14,152 nt of DNA from JANLUX01 sp031363705 (lineage in GTDB: Bacteria; Bacteroidota; Bacteroidia; AKYH767-A; OLB10). Both the position numbers and the translations under genes were made by a program. The stretch's first letter is position 1; each line of letters begins with the position of its first letter. The stretch spans positions 1-14,152 of the forward strand of contig JANLUX010000154.1 in assembly GCA_031363705.1 (NCBI GenBank). The letters are read 5' to 3'. Of this stretch, positions 1-6,928 are shown piece by piece. The notes beneath the pieces are model-generated. The model searched no databases, was not told the DNA's origin, and saw nothing but the letters and a program-made list of their open reading frames with translations.

Positions 1-7
1 AGGATTA

Positions 8-27
8 ATACCCTTGCGGGTTTTTTT
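8..27 (+). terminator. Rho-independent terminator of a gene left of the window
   Basis: A short GC stem, ACCC (10-13) with GGGT (18-21), has a TTGC loop and runs straight into seven T residues (21-27). The T-run lies on the + strand, so it serves a + strand gene whose stop is outside the window and which converges on the TPR membrane protein. The stem is only four strong pairs, so confidence is moderate. Confidence 0.55.
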
Positions 28-87
28 ATTGTATTAAAAATATCTTTAAAGTTTTAACTGATAAATATTGGAGGATTTGGAAGAACT

Positions 88-1941
88 CTAATTTCCTGCT
101 GCATTTTTCAATGTTTCAAAATATTTATCATCTACCTTGTATCCAAGGTTAAGCGCTTGCTGTACATCGCGAAAAGCTTCTTTATACTGTTTAAGATTAT
201 ACAATGTATTTGATCTCCGGAAATAGGTTTCACCATTATCAGGTTTCAGTGTAATGGATTTATTGAGATCAGCAAGTCCCTCATTGTTTTTTCCAAGCAA
301 TGTAAGTGCATGTCCTCTCCACATGTATAACAGCGCATCTTCCTTGTGAGTGATAAGCAATTTATTAAAATCAGCAATCGCTTTATCTATTTGGTTGGTT
401 TGGATATAAGTTATTCCACGGTTGACTAATGCATCATAATAATCAGGTTTCAATTGTATGGCTTTGTTGAAGTCATTAATGGCAAGATCAAATTCTCCGC
501 GCAGGCAATAAACGATACCGCGGTTAGCATAAGCATTTTCATAATTTGGCTCAAATTGAATTGATTTATTAAAATCATCCATAGCACGATCAAGGTCGCC
601 CATCTCTTTGCCGTAAACGGTGCCCCGGTTATTTAATGCATTTCCGACATGAGGAAACTGCTGCAGAACGTTTGTCCACAGTGTCATGCTGTCTTTCCAA
701 ATATCGCAACGTTGGTATGTTGCCACAGATAAAAACAAACTGTATCCTGCCAAAGCAGAATAAACCGGAGTTTTGACAGCAGGTTTTTTATCAATCAACT
801 GATGTATGAAATAGGCAATAACGAAAAAGAATCCGATGGAAGGAAGATAAGAGTAACGCTCTGACATGATGGTGGGTCCAACAGGAAACAACTGCAATAC
901 AAGTATGATGCAGGCGACAAAAAAACCGGCACCGAAAAATATATTTTTTGTTTTTTTCAGAGACAGAATAATCAATACCAGCAATGCCGCTACTATAAAT
1001 GGTGCGATATAAAAATAATAAGGTAAAGCACCATCAACCCGTGCAGGATAAGGATAAAATGCTGAGAGATTGATGGGTAAAATTAATTTTCCAACGTAAG
1101 CAAGAAGATTAAAATTCGCGATGAGTATCCTTTCAAATAAGGTGAATACATGAAGTGAAACCTGACCTGTAGTTGAAGCTGTAAATGCAGCTTTCAATCC
1201 CAATCCAATCGCAAGAGCAAAAAAGGGAATTTTCTCCAGTACGGTTTTTATACTCAGCCTGCGTGCAAAATAAATATCAAGAAGAATTAACACAGGAGGA
1301 AGGGAGGAAGCCATTGCCTTTGAAAGAATAGAAAGTGCGAAGAGTAAAAATGCAGCAAGTAAATATTTCGCTTTTTCTTTACTCCTGATATATTTAATGT
1401 AGAAAATAGCGGAAGCCAGAAAAAAAATTGAATACAGTAAGTCCTTGCGTTCTGCAGCCCATGCAACAGATTCAACGTGTAAGGGATGTATGCCAAAAAG
1501 CAGAGTAGTAATTAATGCAATAATCCGGTTTTCGGTAAGAGAACGAATAAACCAGAATACCAGAATCGTTACAATCAAATGCATGATAACGCTTGTGGTA
1601 TGATATCCTGCAGGGTTTAATTTGTAAAAATGATATTCAATGGCATAAGAAAAAATATGAAGCGGCTGATAGTTCCCAAAGTAAATCTCAGTAAAAATCC
1701 GTTTTATATTATTGCTGTTCAGTTCACGAATGAGTGGATTTTCGGTGAGATAAGTCGTATCATCCCAGTTAGTAAGCCCATTATTTAGTGCAGGAAAAAA
1801 AACGATAAATGTGAGAACAAGAATTGCACTCAACCACATCCAATTGCTTATTCTGTTTTCTTTTACAACTTCCCTTTTTTTATCCGGGGTTTTTTTAGCA
1901 GGAGCAGTTTGAAATTTCTTTTTTGTTCCGGGTCTGTTCAT
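88..1941 (-). CDS. TMTC-like GT-C membrane protein with C-terminal TPR repeats (paralogue 1)
   Basis: A 617-residue polytopic inner-membrane protein. A Lys-rich cytoplasmic N-terminus (1-32) leads into about ten to twelve hydrophobic segments (about 35-408), then five TPR units (about 431-603) built on the NRG...A..DFNKAI pattern. The first extracytoplasmic loop carries NWDD (58-61), the acidic pair typical of GT-C glycosyltransferases. HPLHVESVAW...RKDLL (152-169) and ERYSYLPSIG (361-370) match the conserved blocks of eukaryotic TMTC O-mannosyltransferases (GT105, DUF1736). By family it would transfer a sugar from a polyprenyl-phosphate donor to protein or another acceptor, with the TPR tail binding partner or substrate; this role is inferred. 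The ATG at 1941 is followed by a plausible N-terminus. It is a divergent paralogue of the protein at 8904-10751, with the same length, order and motifs. It could instead be a membrane scaffold without catalytic activity. Confidence 0.88.
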   Translation of the reverse strand: MNRPGTKKKFQTAPAKKTPDKKREVVKENRISNWMWLSAILVLTFIVFFPALNNGLTNWDDTTYLTENPLIRELNSNNIKRIFTEIYFGNYQPLHIFSYAIEYHFYKLNPAGYHTTSVIMHLIVTILVFWFIRSLTENRIIALITTLLFGIHPLHVESVAWAAERKDLLYSIFFLASAIFYIKYIRSKEKAKYLLAAFLLFALSILSKAMASSLPPVLILLDIYFARRLSIKTVLEKIPFFALAIGLGLKAAFTASTTGQVSLHVFTLFERILIANFNLLAYVGKLILPINLSAFYPYPARVDGALPYYFYIAPFIVAALLVLIILSLKKTKNIFFGAGFFVACIILVLQLFPVGPTIMSERYSYLPSIGFFFVIAYFIHQLIDKKPAVKTPVYSALAGYSLFLSVATYQRCDIWKDSMTLWTNVLQQFPHVGNALNNRGTVYGKEMGDLDRAMDDFNKSIQFEPNYENAYANRGIVYCLRGEFDLAINDFNKAIQLKPDYYDALVNRGITYIQTNQIDKAIADFNKLLITHKEDALLYMWRGHALTLLGKNNEGLADLNKSITLKPDNGETYFRRSNTLYNLKQYKEAFRDVQQALNLGYKVDDKYFETLKNAAGN

Positions 1942-1971
1942 TATTAAATATTATGTTGTTTATTATGGCCC

Positions 1972-1998
1972 TTGATATATTCCTTTCCATCATCTTTG
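1972..1998 (+). promoter_or_regulatory. Candidate promoter for the methyltransferase/glycosyltransferase run
   Basis: TTG (1972-1974) is followed after 16 bases by CATCTTTG (1991-1998), which is one mismatch from TAnnTTTG. The spacing is slightly short. It would place a start site near 2005 and overlap head-to-head with the - strand element at 2002-2009, so both directions could share one control region. Confidence 0.25.
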
Positions 1999-2001
1999 AA
2001 A

Positions 2002-2009
2002 CAAACTTA
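2002..2009 (-). promoter_or_regulatory. Candidate -7 promoter element for TPR membrane protein 1
   Basis: Read on the - strand this is TAAGTTTG, a perfect fit to the Bacteroidota -7 consensus TAnnTTTG, about 60 bases before the ATG at 1941. No good TTG -33 element sits at the usual distance, so this is a motif match only. Confidence 0.35.
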
Positions 2010-2092
2010 AACATTACAGATTACACAGAAAAAAATTTCCAAAAGAAACCTTATTGCTCAGTAAACGTATTTATTTACATCTCCACAAGAGC

Positions 2093-2848
2093 ATGCTTGA
2101 AAAACATAAATTAAAATTTGCAGCGTTACTTTTCCATTATGCTTTTCCATTCTACAGGTGGCTTTATTTCAGATTTAAAAATAAAAAGGATCAGTATCAT
2201 CTTGATCAGATCCAACAATTGCTTAAGCCCGGATCTGTCGTATTGGATATAGGAGCTAATATTGGTTTTTTTGCCAAGAAGCTTGCCGAGTATGAAGGAC
2301 CTGACGGACATGTTTATTGCTTTGAGCCTGACAAAATAAATTTCAAGCATTTAAAAAATGAATTGAAAAATAATTATAATGTTACGCTTGTACAAAAAGC
2401 TGTTGCAGAAGCTGCAGGTATTGTTACACTTTATACTTCAGATCTTTTAAATGTGGATCATCGTACTTATGAGCCTGAAGCTTATACCGGAAAGTACACT
2501 GTTGAAAAAACTTCCATTGATGAATTTATAAACAATCGCTTTAGTGTAGATTTTATAAAAATGGATATTCAAGGATTTGAGATGAACGCATTAAAGGGAA
2601 TGGTAAAAACATTGGATAAAAATTTATCTGTCGTTTTATTTATTGAACTTTGGCCTTATGGATTGCAACAAGCAGGCAGTTCTGCCGTAGAAGTGTATGA
2701 TTTCTTTGCACAACGAAATTTTAATATGTATAAAATTAAAGAGCATCAACTTATACAGATGAGCAGGAATGAAACCCTGAATTTGGAAGTTGATTATTTC
2801 AGTGATACAAATCTGCTCGTTAGCAGGAAAAATCTTAATGAAGCTTAA
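2093..2848 (+). CDS. FkbM-family SAM-dependent methyltransferase
   Basis: A 251-residue soluble class I methyltransferase of the FkbM family, which O-methylates sugars or other small hydroxyl groups. Motif I is VVLDIGANIGFF (49-60). The acidic end of strand 2 is CFEPD (76-80). The family hallmark FIKMDIQGFEMNALKG (154-169) follows, the equivalent of IKIDVQGxExxVLKG. The length is normal for the family. The frame is open upstream to a TTG at 2054, but I chose the ATG at 2093 because the 13 extra residues add nothing recognisable and leave less room for the promoter. The stop lies 13 bases before the fused methyltransferase-GT2 gene, so the two are probably co-transcribed and act on the same surface glycan. 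The exact methyl acceptor cannot be read from the sequence. Confidence 0.9.
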   Translation: MLEKHKLKFAALLFHYAFPFYRWLYFRFKNKKDQYHLDQIQQLLKPGSVVLDIGANIGFFAKKLAEYEGPDGHVYCFEPDKINFKHLKNELKNNYNVTLVQKAVAEAAGIVTLYTSDLLNVDHRTYEPEAYTGKYTVEKTSIDEFINNRFSVDFIKMDIQGFEMNALKGMVKTLDKNLSVVLFIELWPYGLQQAGSSAVEVYDFFAQRNFNMYKIKEHQLIQMSRNETLNLEVDYFSDTNLLVSRKNLNEA

Positions 2849-2861
2849 TTAACATCAACCA

Positions 2862-4271
2862 TTGCGTTACAAAGAATACTTCGACACGCTTGCACCCGGT
2901 AGAGTTGCAGATCGCAAAAAACATTCTTATTACTGGAATGATATAACCAAGTATTGCAATTATTTTTCGCATGAATCTATTTCTGTACTTGAAATTGGAT
3001 GTGGGACAGGTGAGCTTATTCATGAAATAAAAGGTAACCGCAAAGTTGGAATTGATTTCAGCGATAGGATGATTGATATAGCAAAGTCACAATTCAATGA
3101 TGTGACTTTTCATGTGATGAATGCAGAAAATATTCTACTGAATGAAAAATTTGATCTCATTATTCTTTCTAATGTTATCGGATTTGTTGATGATATATTG
3201 GAAGTGTTCCGTCAATTACAAAAGGTCTCTCACCAGCAAACCAAAATCATTATTACTTATTATAATTTTCTCTGGGAACCATTGATCAAGTTTGCAGAAC
3301 TGATTGGCATCAAAACCAAAACACCTAATCAAAACTGGTTGTTGCAACAGGATATTAAAAATCTTTTATCATTGGCCGGATTTGAAACATACCGCAAAGT
3401 GAATGCGATGATGTTTCCTTTTTATGTTCCGTTAATATCACCATTTCTCAACCGGTTCCTGGTTCGTATGCCGCTCTTCCGTCTGTTTGCTTTAAACATG
3501 TATTCGTTTGCAAAACCTGTTTCAGATTCCACCCGGCAAGTGGAGGATAAATATTCTGTTTCCATTGTTATTCCTGCACGTAATGAAGCAGGTAATATTG
3601 AAAATGCAATCATGCGATTACCAAAATTCGGTAGTCACCAGGAAATAATTTTTGTGGAAGGTAACTCTACAGATAACACCTGGGAAACTATACAGGCAGT
3701 TCAGAAAAAATATTCAGATACACATGATATTAAAATTTTGCAGCAGGATGGCAAAGGAAAAAACGATGCAGTAAAAAAAGGATTCAGCGTGGCAAAGGGT
3801 GATATATTGATGATACTGGACGCAGATTTAACTGTTGTGCCCGAAGATCTACCCAAATTTTATCATGCCATTGCATCTGGTGTTGGTGATTTTATCAATG
3901 GCTCAAGATTGGTTTACCAGATGGATAAAGAAGCCATGCGTTTTTTGAATTTACTGGGGAATAAGTTTTTCTCTTTCGCATTTACCTGGTTGCTCGAACA
4001 ACCTTTGAAAGATACATTGTGTGGTACAAAAATTATTTTCAGAAATGATTACATTAAGTTAGTGAGTAACCGTAAATTTTTTGGTGACTTTGATCCTTTC
4101 GGAGATTTTGACTTAATCTTTGGAGCGTATAAACTCAATCTTCGCATTGTTGAAATTCCGATCCGTTATCGTCAGCGGACTTATGGCAGCACCAATATTT
4201 CAAGATTCAGGAATGGAATAGTATTGCTTCGCATGTGCATTTTTGCGGCACGGAAAATAAAATTTATTTAA
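2862..4271 (+). CDS. Bifunctional class I methyltransferase / GT2 glycosyltransferase
   Basis: A 469-residue two-domain protein. Residues 1 to about 215 form a SAM methyltransferase with motif I VLEIGCGTG (42-50), GIDFS (63-67) and FDLIILSNVIGF (97-108). Residues about 230-469 are a GT2 domain: SIVIPARNE (233-241), EGNSTDNT (266-273), the metal-binding DAD (320-322), NGSRL (346-350), DTLCGTK (384-390) and EIPIRYRQRTYG (431-442). This pattern is closest to polyprenyl/dolichyl-phosphate mannose synthases. Such fusions are known in bacteria. The start is forced: the frame has a stop at 2850-2852 and the only usable codon before motif I is TTG at 2862, which gives the normal MRYKEYFD-type beginning. 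The likely role is sugar transfer from a nucleotide donor to polyprenyl phosphate at the inner face of the membrane, plus a methylation. It could feed the two GT-C membrane proteins nearby; that link is inference. Confidence 0.88.
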   Translation: MRYKEYFDTLAPGRVADRKKHSYYWNDITKYCNYFSHESISVLEIGCGTGELIHEIKGNRKVGIDFSDRMIDIAKSQFNDVTFHVMNAENILLNEKFDLIILSNVIGFVDDILEVFRQLQKVSHQQTKIIITYYNFLWEPLIKFAELIGIKTKTPNQNWLLQQDIKNLLSLAGFETYRKVNAMMFPFYVPLISPFLNRFLVRMPLFRLFALNMYSFAKPVSDSTRQVEDKYSVSIVIPARNEAGNIENAIMRLPKFGSHQEIIFVEGNSTDNTWETIQAVQKKYSDTHDIKILQQDGKGKNDAVKKGFSVAKGDILMILDADLTVVPEDLPKFYHAIASGVGDFINGSRLVYQMDKEAMRFLNLLGNKFFSFAFTWLLEQPLKDTLCGTKIIFRNDYIKLVSNRKFFGDFDPFGDFDLIFGAYKLNLRIVEIPIRYRQRTYGSTNISRFRNGIVLLRMCIFAARKIKFI

Positions 4272-4324
4272 GAATATAGGTTCTGGAAGTTATAAGATTC
4301 CGGGAATTTATGATTTTGCAATTG

Positions 4325-4387
4325 TCGAAAATAAAATGTAATTCTTTATAATTTTATTTTCGGGTGTCCTGTTTTTGTTATTTTCGA
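4325..4387 (+). repeat. Inverted repeats able to form two exclusive hairpins before the lipoprotein gene
   Basis: CGAAAATAAAAT (4326-4337) is perfectly complementary to ATTTTATTTTCG (4351-4362), a 12-bp stem with a 13-base loop. The same left arm, TCGAAAATAA (4325-4334), is also perfectly complementary to TTATTTTCGA (4378-4387), which ends six bases before the ATG at 4394. Only one of the two stems can form at a time, and the second would cover the ribosome-binding region. There is no T-run directly after the first stem, so it is not a standard terminator. The structures are AT-rich and a function is speculative. Confidence 0.4.
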
Positions 4388-4393
4388 TTGTAT

Positions 4394-5053
4394 ATGAAAA
4401 AAATATTTTCTTTAAAATTATGGATTGATTTTTTTGCTGTTTCAGTATGCATGGTTTTGGTATCATGCAAGGCTCTTGATAAGCATTACGATAAAAATTT
4501 AAAATTAGCTCCTTATGATGCTATTATTGTTCCGGGTATCCCTTTTATCAATGAAAAATGGGATACCATTATGAAAGGACGGGTTTTATGGTCAGTTTAT
4601 CTTTATAAGCAAGGCATCACACAAAACGTTATTTACTCCGGCTCATCAGTGTATTCACCTTTTGTTGAAGGTAAAATTATGGCAATGTATGCAGAAAAAC
4701 TTGGTGTGAAACGGGAAAATATTTTTGTTGAACCACAGGCAGAGCATAGTACGGAGAATGTGTATTACGGTTATCGTGTTGCCGAACAACATGGTTTTAA
4801 AAAAGTAGCGCTTGCCACTGATCGCTTTCAATCACGCACACTTTTGTCTTATCTGCGAAAGCTGAAAAGAAAAATAGGTGCGGATATAAAATGCCTGCCA
4901 ATGCAGGAAGATATTGTCGTTACCATGAACCATGATACCCCAGTTATTGATTCAATGCAGGCGCATGTTGATAGTTTTCAATCAATATATGATCGCCAGT
5001 CTTTTTGGTACCGGATAAAGGGGACACTGGGAAAAAACGTGAAGTATAAATAG
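4394..5053 (+). CDS. YdcF/DUF218-family lipoprotein
   Basis: A 219-residue exported protein. Residues 1-24 are a lipoprotein signal with a lipobox ending LVSC, so Cys25 would be lipidated. The rest is a DUF218 (YdcF/ElyC/SanA-type) domain: YDAIIVPG, GRVLWSVYLYKQG, VIYSGSS, EGKIMAMYAEKLGV, and ENIFVEPQAEHSTENVYYG with the usual E-x-x-ST-x-EN block, then VALATDRFQSRTL. Family members affect envelope and peptidoglycan or polysaccharide processes, but their biochemistry is poorly defined. I placed the start at the ATG at 4394 rather than the in-frame GTG at 4364, because the ATG puts the Lys pair at the start of the signal sequence and the longer form would cover the inverted repeats. It follows the methyltransferase-GT2 gene by 122 bases and converges with the next gene, with only 15 bases between their stops. 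Most DUF218 proteins have a membrane helix, so the lipid anchor is a variation. Confidence 0.83.
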   Translation: MKKIFSLKLWIDFFAVSVCMVLVSCKALDKHYDKNLKLAPYDAIIVPGIPFINEKWDTIMKGRVLWSVYLYKQGITQNVIYSGSSVYSPFVEGKIMAMYAEKLGVKRENIFVEPQAEHSTENVYYGYRVAEQHGFKKVALATDRFQSRTLLSYLRKLKRKIGADIKCLPMQEDIVVTMNHDTPVIDSMQAHVDSFQSIYDRQSFWYRIKGTLGKNVKYK

Positions 5054-5068
5054 CTAAAGAAATAATTT

Positions 5069-6196
5069 TCAGTTCAAACTTTCTTTGTAAATATTTTCGA
5101 TGAGTGCAGCCCTGCTTCCAGGTGAATGCTCTTCTTCAATCCTTTTAATTGCATTGACTCCTTTCGCTTTTATGGTTTGCATATTACCGATAATATTGGT
5201 AATGGTTGCCTGCAATTGTTCCTGTAATATTTCAGAAAGTTTTTTACGCTCTTCCGCAGTTCTCCAAATACCGTCTTTCAATTCATCCTGTGGTATATTC
5301 AGTACCCATCCACTTGCTTCGCTGTTGATTTCGGGCATGGCACACACGTCAGTACTGATTACAGGACAGCCACATGCCTGCGCTTCGAGTATGGAATATC
5401 CATAACTTTCGTGATAAGAGGGTTGCAGACTTACATGCGAGTTTTTGTATAACTCAAGAACTTGATTATTGCCAAGACTTTTGTGATAATTGATTTTACC
5501 CGGGTGAGCATTTATAATTTTCATTGCTTCTGTCACATCATTTTCTGTTGACTTGCTGATGTAATCACTATGCTCAAGAAGTGAAACAATATTCAATTTA
5601 ATATTTTTATGGTTTTGAAAAAGACGGTCAAAAACTTTTAATACTTCCATTCCGCCTTTTAGAAAAAAATGCCTGCCTACTAAAGTGAATACGATGTTTT
5701 CATTATCCAATTGCTTCTGATCATAAGTTTTGATAAGTGATTTCTGCGGAGGGTGTATAATGGTAAGTTTTTCCGCTACAGCGTCTTTAAATTGTTTTCG
5801 CTGATCCAGAAGAAACATTTCAATGTTATAGGCACGCTTACTTATTGCAATCAGTTTTTTACAATGCTTGTTTACTAACAGTTCATAATACCTGTCAGGT
5901 GTTTTTGAAGGTTTGAAATACGGAACCCTTGTTTCAAAGGTTGTTATCCATGGGGTATTTGAAAAGCTTATTTTGTTGAAGAAATGAAAAATGTCAACAT
6001 CATTTATTCCGAAATCACGGTGAAGGAAGACATACTCGTTTTTACTTTTATGATATAATTTAAAATGAATGTAATTAATAATGTTAATCAAGTCATATCG
6101 TCTCACCACTTTTGCATTTTTAAAAGGCAATGAAAAAATATTTCGCTTTTCAGGGTATCCACCTGAAGCGGTTCCCACTTTGATAAAGTCTTTCAT
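5069..6196 (-). CDS. GT-B glycosyltransferase (GT4-like)
   Basis: A 375-residue retaining glycosyltransferase of the GT-B fold, probably cytoplasmic and using a nucleotide sugar. The N-terminal acceptor domain covers about 1-160. The C-terminal donor domain begins at FTLVGRHFFLKGG (170-182), a normal GR..xKGG block. It continues with SLQPSYHESYGYSILEAQ (256-273), which holds the EX7E motif (Glu263 and Glu271), then CGCPVISTDVCAMPEI (275-290). The length is usual for GT4. I chose the ATG at 6196. An upstream TTG at 6220 is excluded because it lies inside the -7 element of this gene's own promoter. The leader is therefore very short, about 15 bases. It opposes the methyltransferase-GT2-lipoprotein run and may modify the same glycan. 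The acceptor is unknown. Confidence 0.9.
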   Translation of the reverse strand: MKDFIKVGTASGGYPEKRNIFSLPFKNAKVVRRYDLINIINYIHFKLYHKSKNEYVFLHRDFGINDVDIFHFFNKISFSNTPWITTFETRVPYFKPSKTPDRYYELLVNKHCKKLIAISKRAYNIEMFLLDQRKQFKDAVAEKLTIIHPPQKSLIKTYDQKQLDNENIVFTLVGRHFFLKGGMEVLKVFDRLFQNHKNIKLNIVSLLEHSDYISKSTENDVTEAMKIINAHPGKINYHKSLGNNQVLELYKNSHVSLQPSYHESYGYSILEAQACGCPVISTDVCAMPEINSEASGWVLNIPQDELKDGIWRTAEERKKLSEILQEQLQATITNIIGNMQTIKAKGVNAIKRIEEEHSPGSRAALIENIYKESLN

Positions 6197-6217
6197 AGTA
6201 GAGTAAAAGGGCGGGAA

Positions 6218-6248
6218 CAAAGATACTACGGTGTAGTTTATCAGGCAA
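6218..6248 (-). promoter_or_regulatory. Bacteroidota-type promoter for the GT-B glycosyltransferase
   Basis: On the - strand TTG (6248-6246), 20 bases, then TATCTTTG (6225-6218) matches TTG-N19-20-TAnnTTTG, the housekeeping promoter form of Bacteroidota. The predicted start site is near 6211, about 15 bases before the ATG at 6196. It sits just after the terminator of the preceding gene. Confidence 0.6.
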
Positions 6249-6266
6249 CTTATGACACTTGCAAAT

Positions 6267-6300
6267 AAAAAAGCGACTCCGATATATTATCGAAACCGCT
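6267..6300 (-). terminator. Rho-independent terminator of the Met-rich protein gene
   Basis: On the - strand a 13-bp stem pairs 6300-6288 with 6284-6272 with no bulge and three G-U pairs. It has a three-base loop and is followed by a run of about six U. It begins 20 bases after the stop at 6321. The + strand side has no T-run, so it acts in one direction and separates this gene from the downstream glycosyltransferase. Confidence 0.78.
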
Positions 6301-6320
6301 CTTATATATGAAAGATTATT

Positions 6321-6734
6321 TTACTGCTCTTTTGTAGTCGCTTCTTTTTTAGTGTCAGTAGTGGTAGTTTTTGAAGTCTTTGTTTTGCCCATGTTGGATG
6401 GCATCATCATTCCGTGCATATCCATGCAGTCGCCATTTTTCATGGTCATCTTGTTTCCATCTGCCATCATCACCTCACCGTTCGTTGTAACGGTATTTCC
6501 ATTGCTCATTTTCATTTCTGAAGTCATGGGCATTGTTTTTCCGCCTTTCATCACCCACATCTTTCCATCTTTCATCATCACACAGTCTTTCATGTCATGG
6601 TTCATGTTGTCATGATGTGTTGTGGTTTTAGTTTGCTCGGTGGTAGTGTTTGATTTGGTAGCTGATTTTTCAGCCTGGGCAAACACACCTGCAGTAAATA
6701 ATACTGCAACGATTACTGATACTAATTTTTTCAT
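6321..6734 (-). CDS. Met-rich exported protein with DUF6799-like repeats
   Basis: A 137-residue small exported protein. Residues 1-19 form a signal peptide ending GVFA, with the mature form starting at Gln20. Then follow a Thr/Lys/Ser-rich linker, a His pair and NHDM, a Met-rich core (about 50-112) and a low-complexity Thr/Lys tail. The core has two related units, VMMKDGKMWVMKGG with KTMPMTSEMKMSNG, and VMMADGNKMTMKNGDCMDMHG. These match the DUF6799 pattern known from Bacteroidota. About 20 Met occur in 118 mature residues, with Cys and His nearby, a composition suited to Cu(I) or Ag(I) binding in the periplasm; this is inferred and the family has no firm function. It is a stand-alone gene with its own terminator and no copper-resistance gene beside it. 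Confidence 0.82.
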   Translation of the reverse strand: MKKLVSVIVAVLFTAGVFAQAEKSATKSNTTTEQTKTTTHHDNMNHDMKDCVMMKDGKMWVMKGGKTMPMTSEMKMSNGNTVTTNGEVMMADGNKMTMKNGDCMDMHGMMMPSNMGKTKTSKTTTTDTKKEATTKEQ

Positions 6735-6810
6735 GATTTTTTTGATTTAAGTTTAAGCGGTAAATGTATATCGGAAACAGGACTGGTAAAAAGAAGAAAA
6801 GATATATTTT

Positions 6811-6842
6811 CAACAATAATTGTTAATATCAGGTTCAGTCAA
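6811..6842 (-). promoter_or_regulatory. Possible promoter of the Met-rich protein gene
   Basis: On the - strand TTG (6842-6840), 21 bases, then TATTGTTG (6818-6811) is one mismatch from the Bacteroidota TTG/TAnnTTTG pair. It would give a leader of about 70 bases. It is weak by sequence but correctly placed. Confidence 0.3.
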
Positions 6843-6928
6843 TGATTTTGAAAAGTTTAATAGACCAATTCATTAACTGCAGTTGCTTGAAGTCTCCAAA
6901 ATCCGAAATGGATTATTTAAGTTGTTTA

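Noticed and set aside
2054..2092. Longer FkbM methyltransferase starting at TTG 2054
   Set aside because: The 13 extra residues have no family support and the ATG at 2093 is in frame; the possibility cannot be excluded from sequence alone.
1923..2114. A + strand 63-codon hydrophobic frame in the divergent region
   Set aside because: It overlaps the start of the TPR gene and of the methyltransferase, covers both candidate promoters and shows no family features.
6196..6220. Longer glycosyltransferase starting at TTG 6220
   Set aside because: The TTG is part of the -7 promoter element CAAAGATA on the + strand, so it would lie upstream of the transcript start. The ATG at 6196 gives a normal N-terminus.
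6271..6343. Inverted repeat AAGCGACT / AGTCGCTT
   Set aside because: The right arm lies inside the coding region of the Met-rich protein. The 13-bp hairpin at 6272-6300 with its U-tract is the better structure and uses the same left arm.
6259..6615. A + strand frame rich in Phe, Val, Ile and Ser opposite the Met-rich protein
   Set aside because: The hydrophobic composition is the complement of the Met/Lys-rich codons on the other strand. It also runs through the terminator hairpin at 6267-6300.
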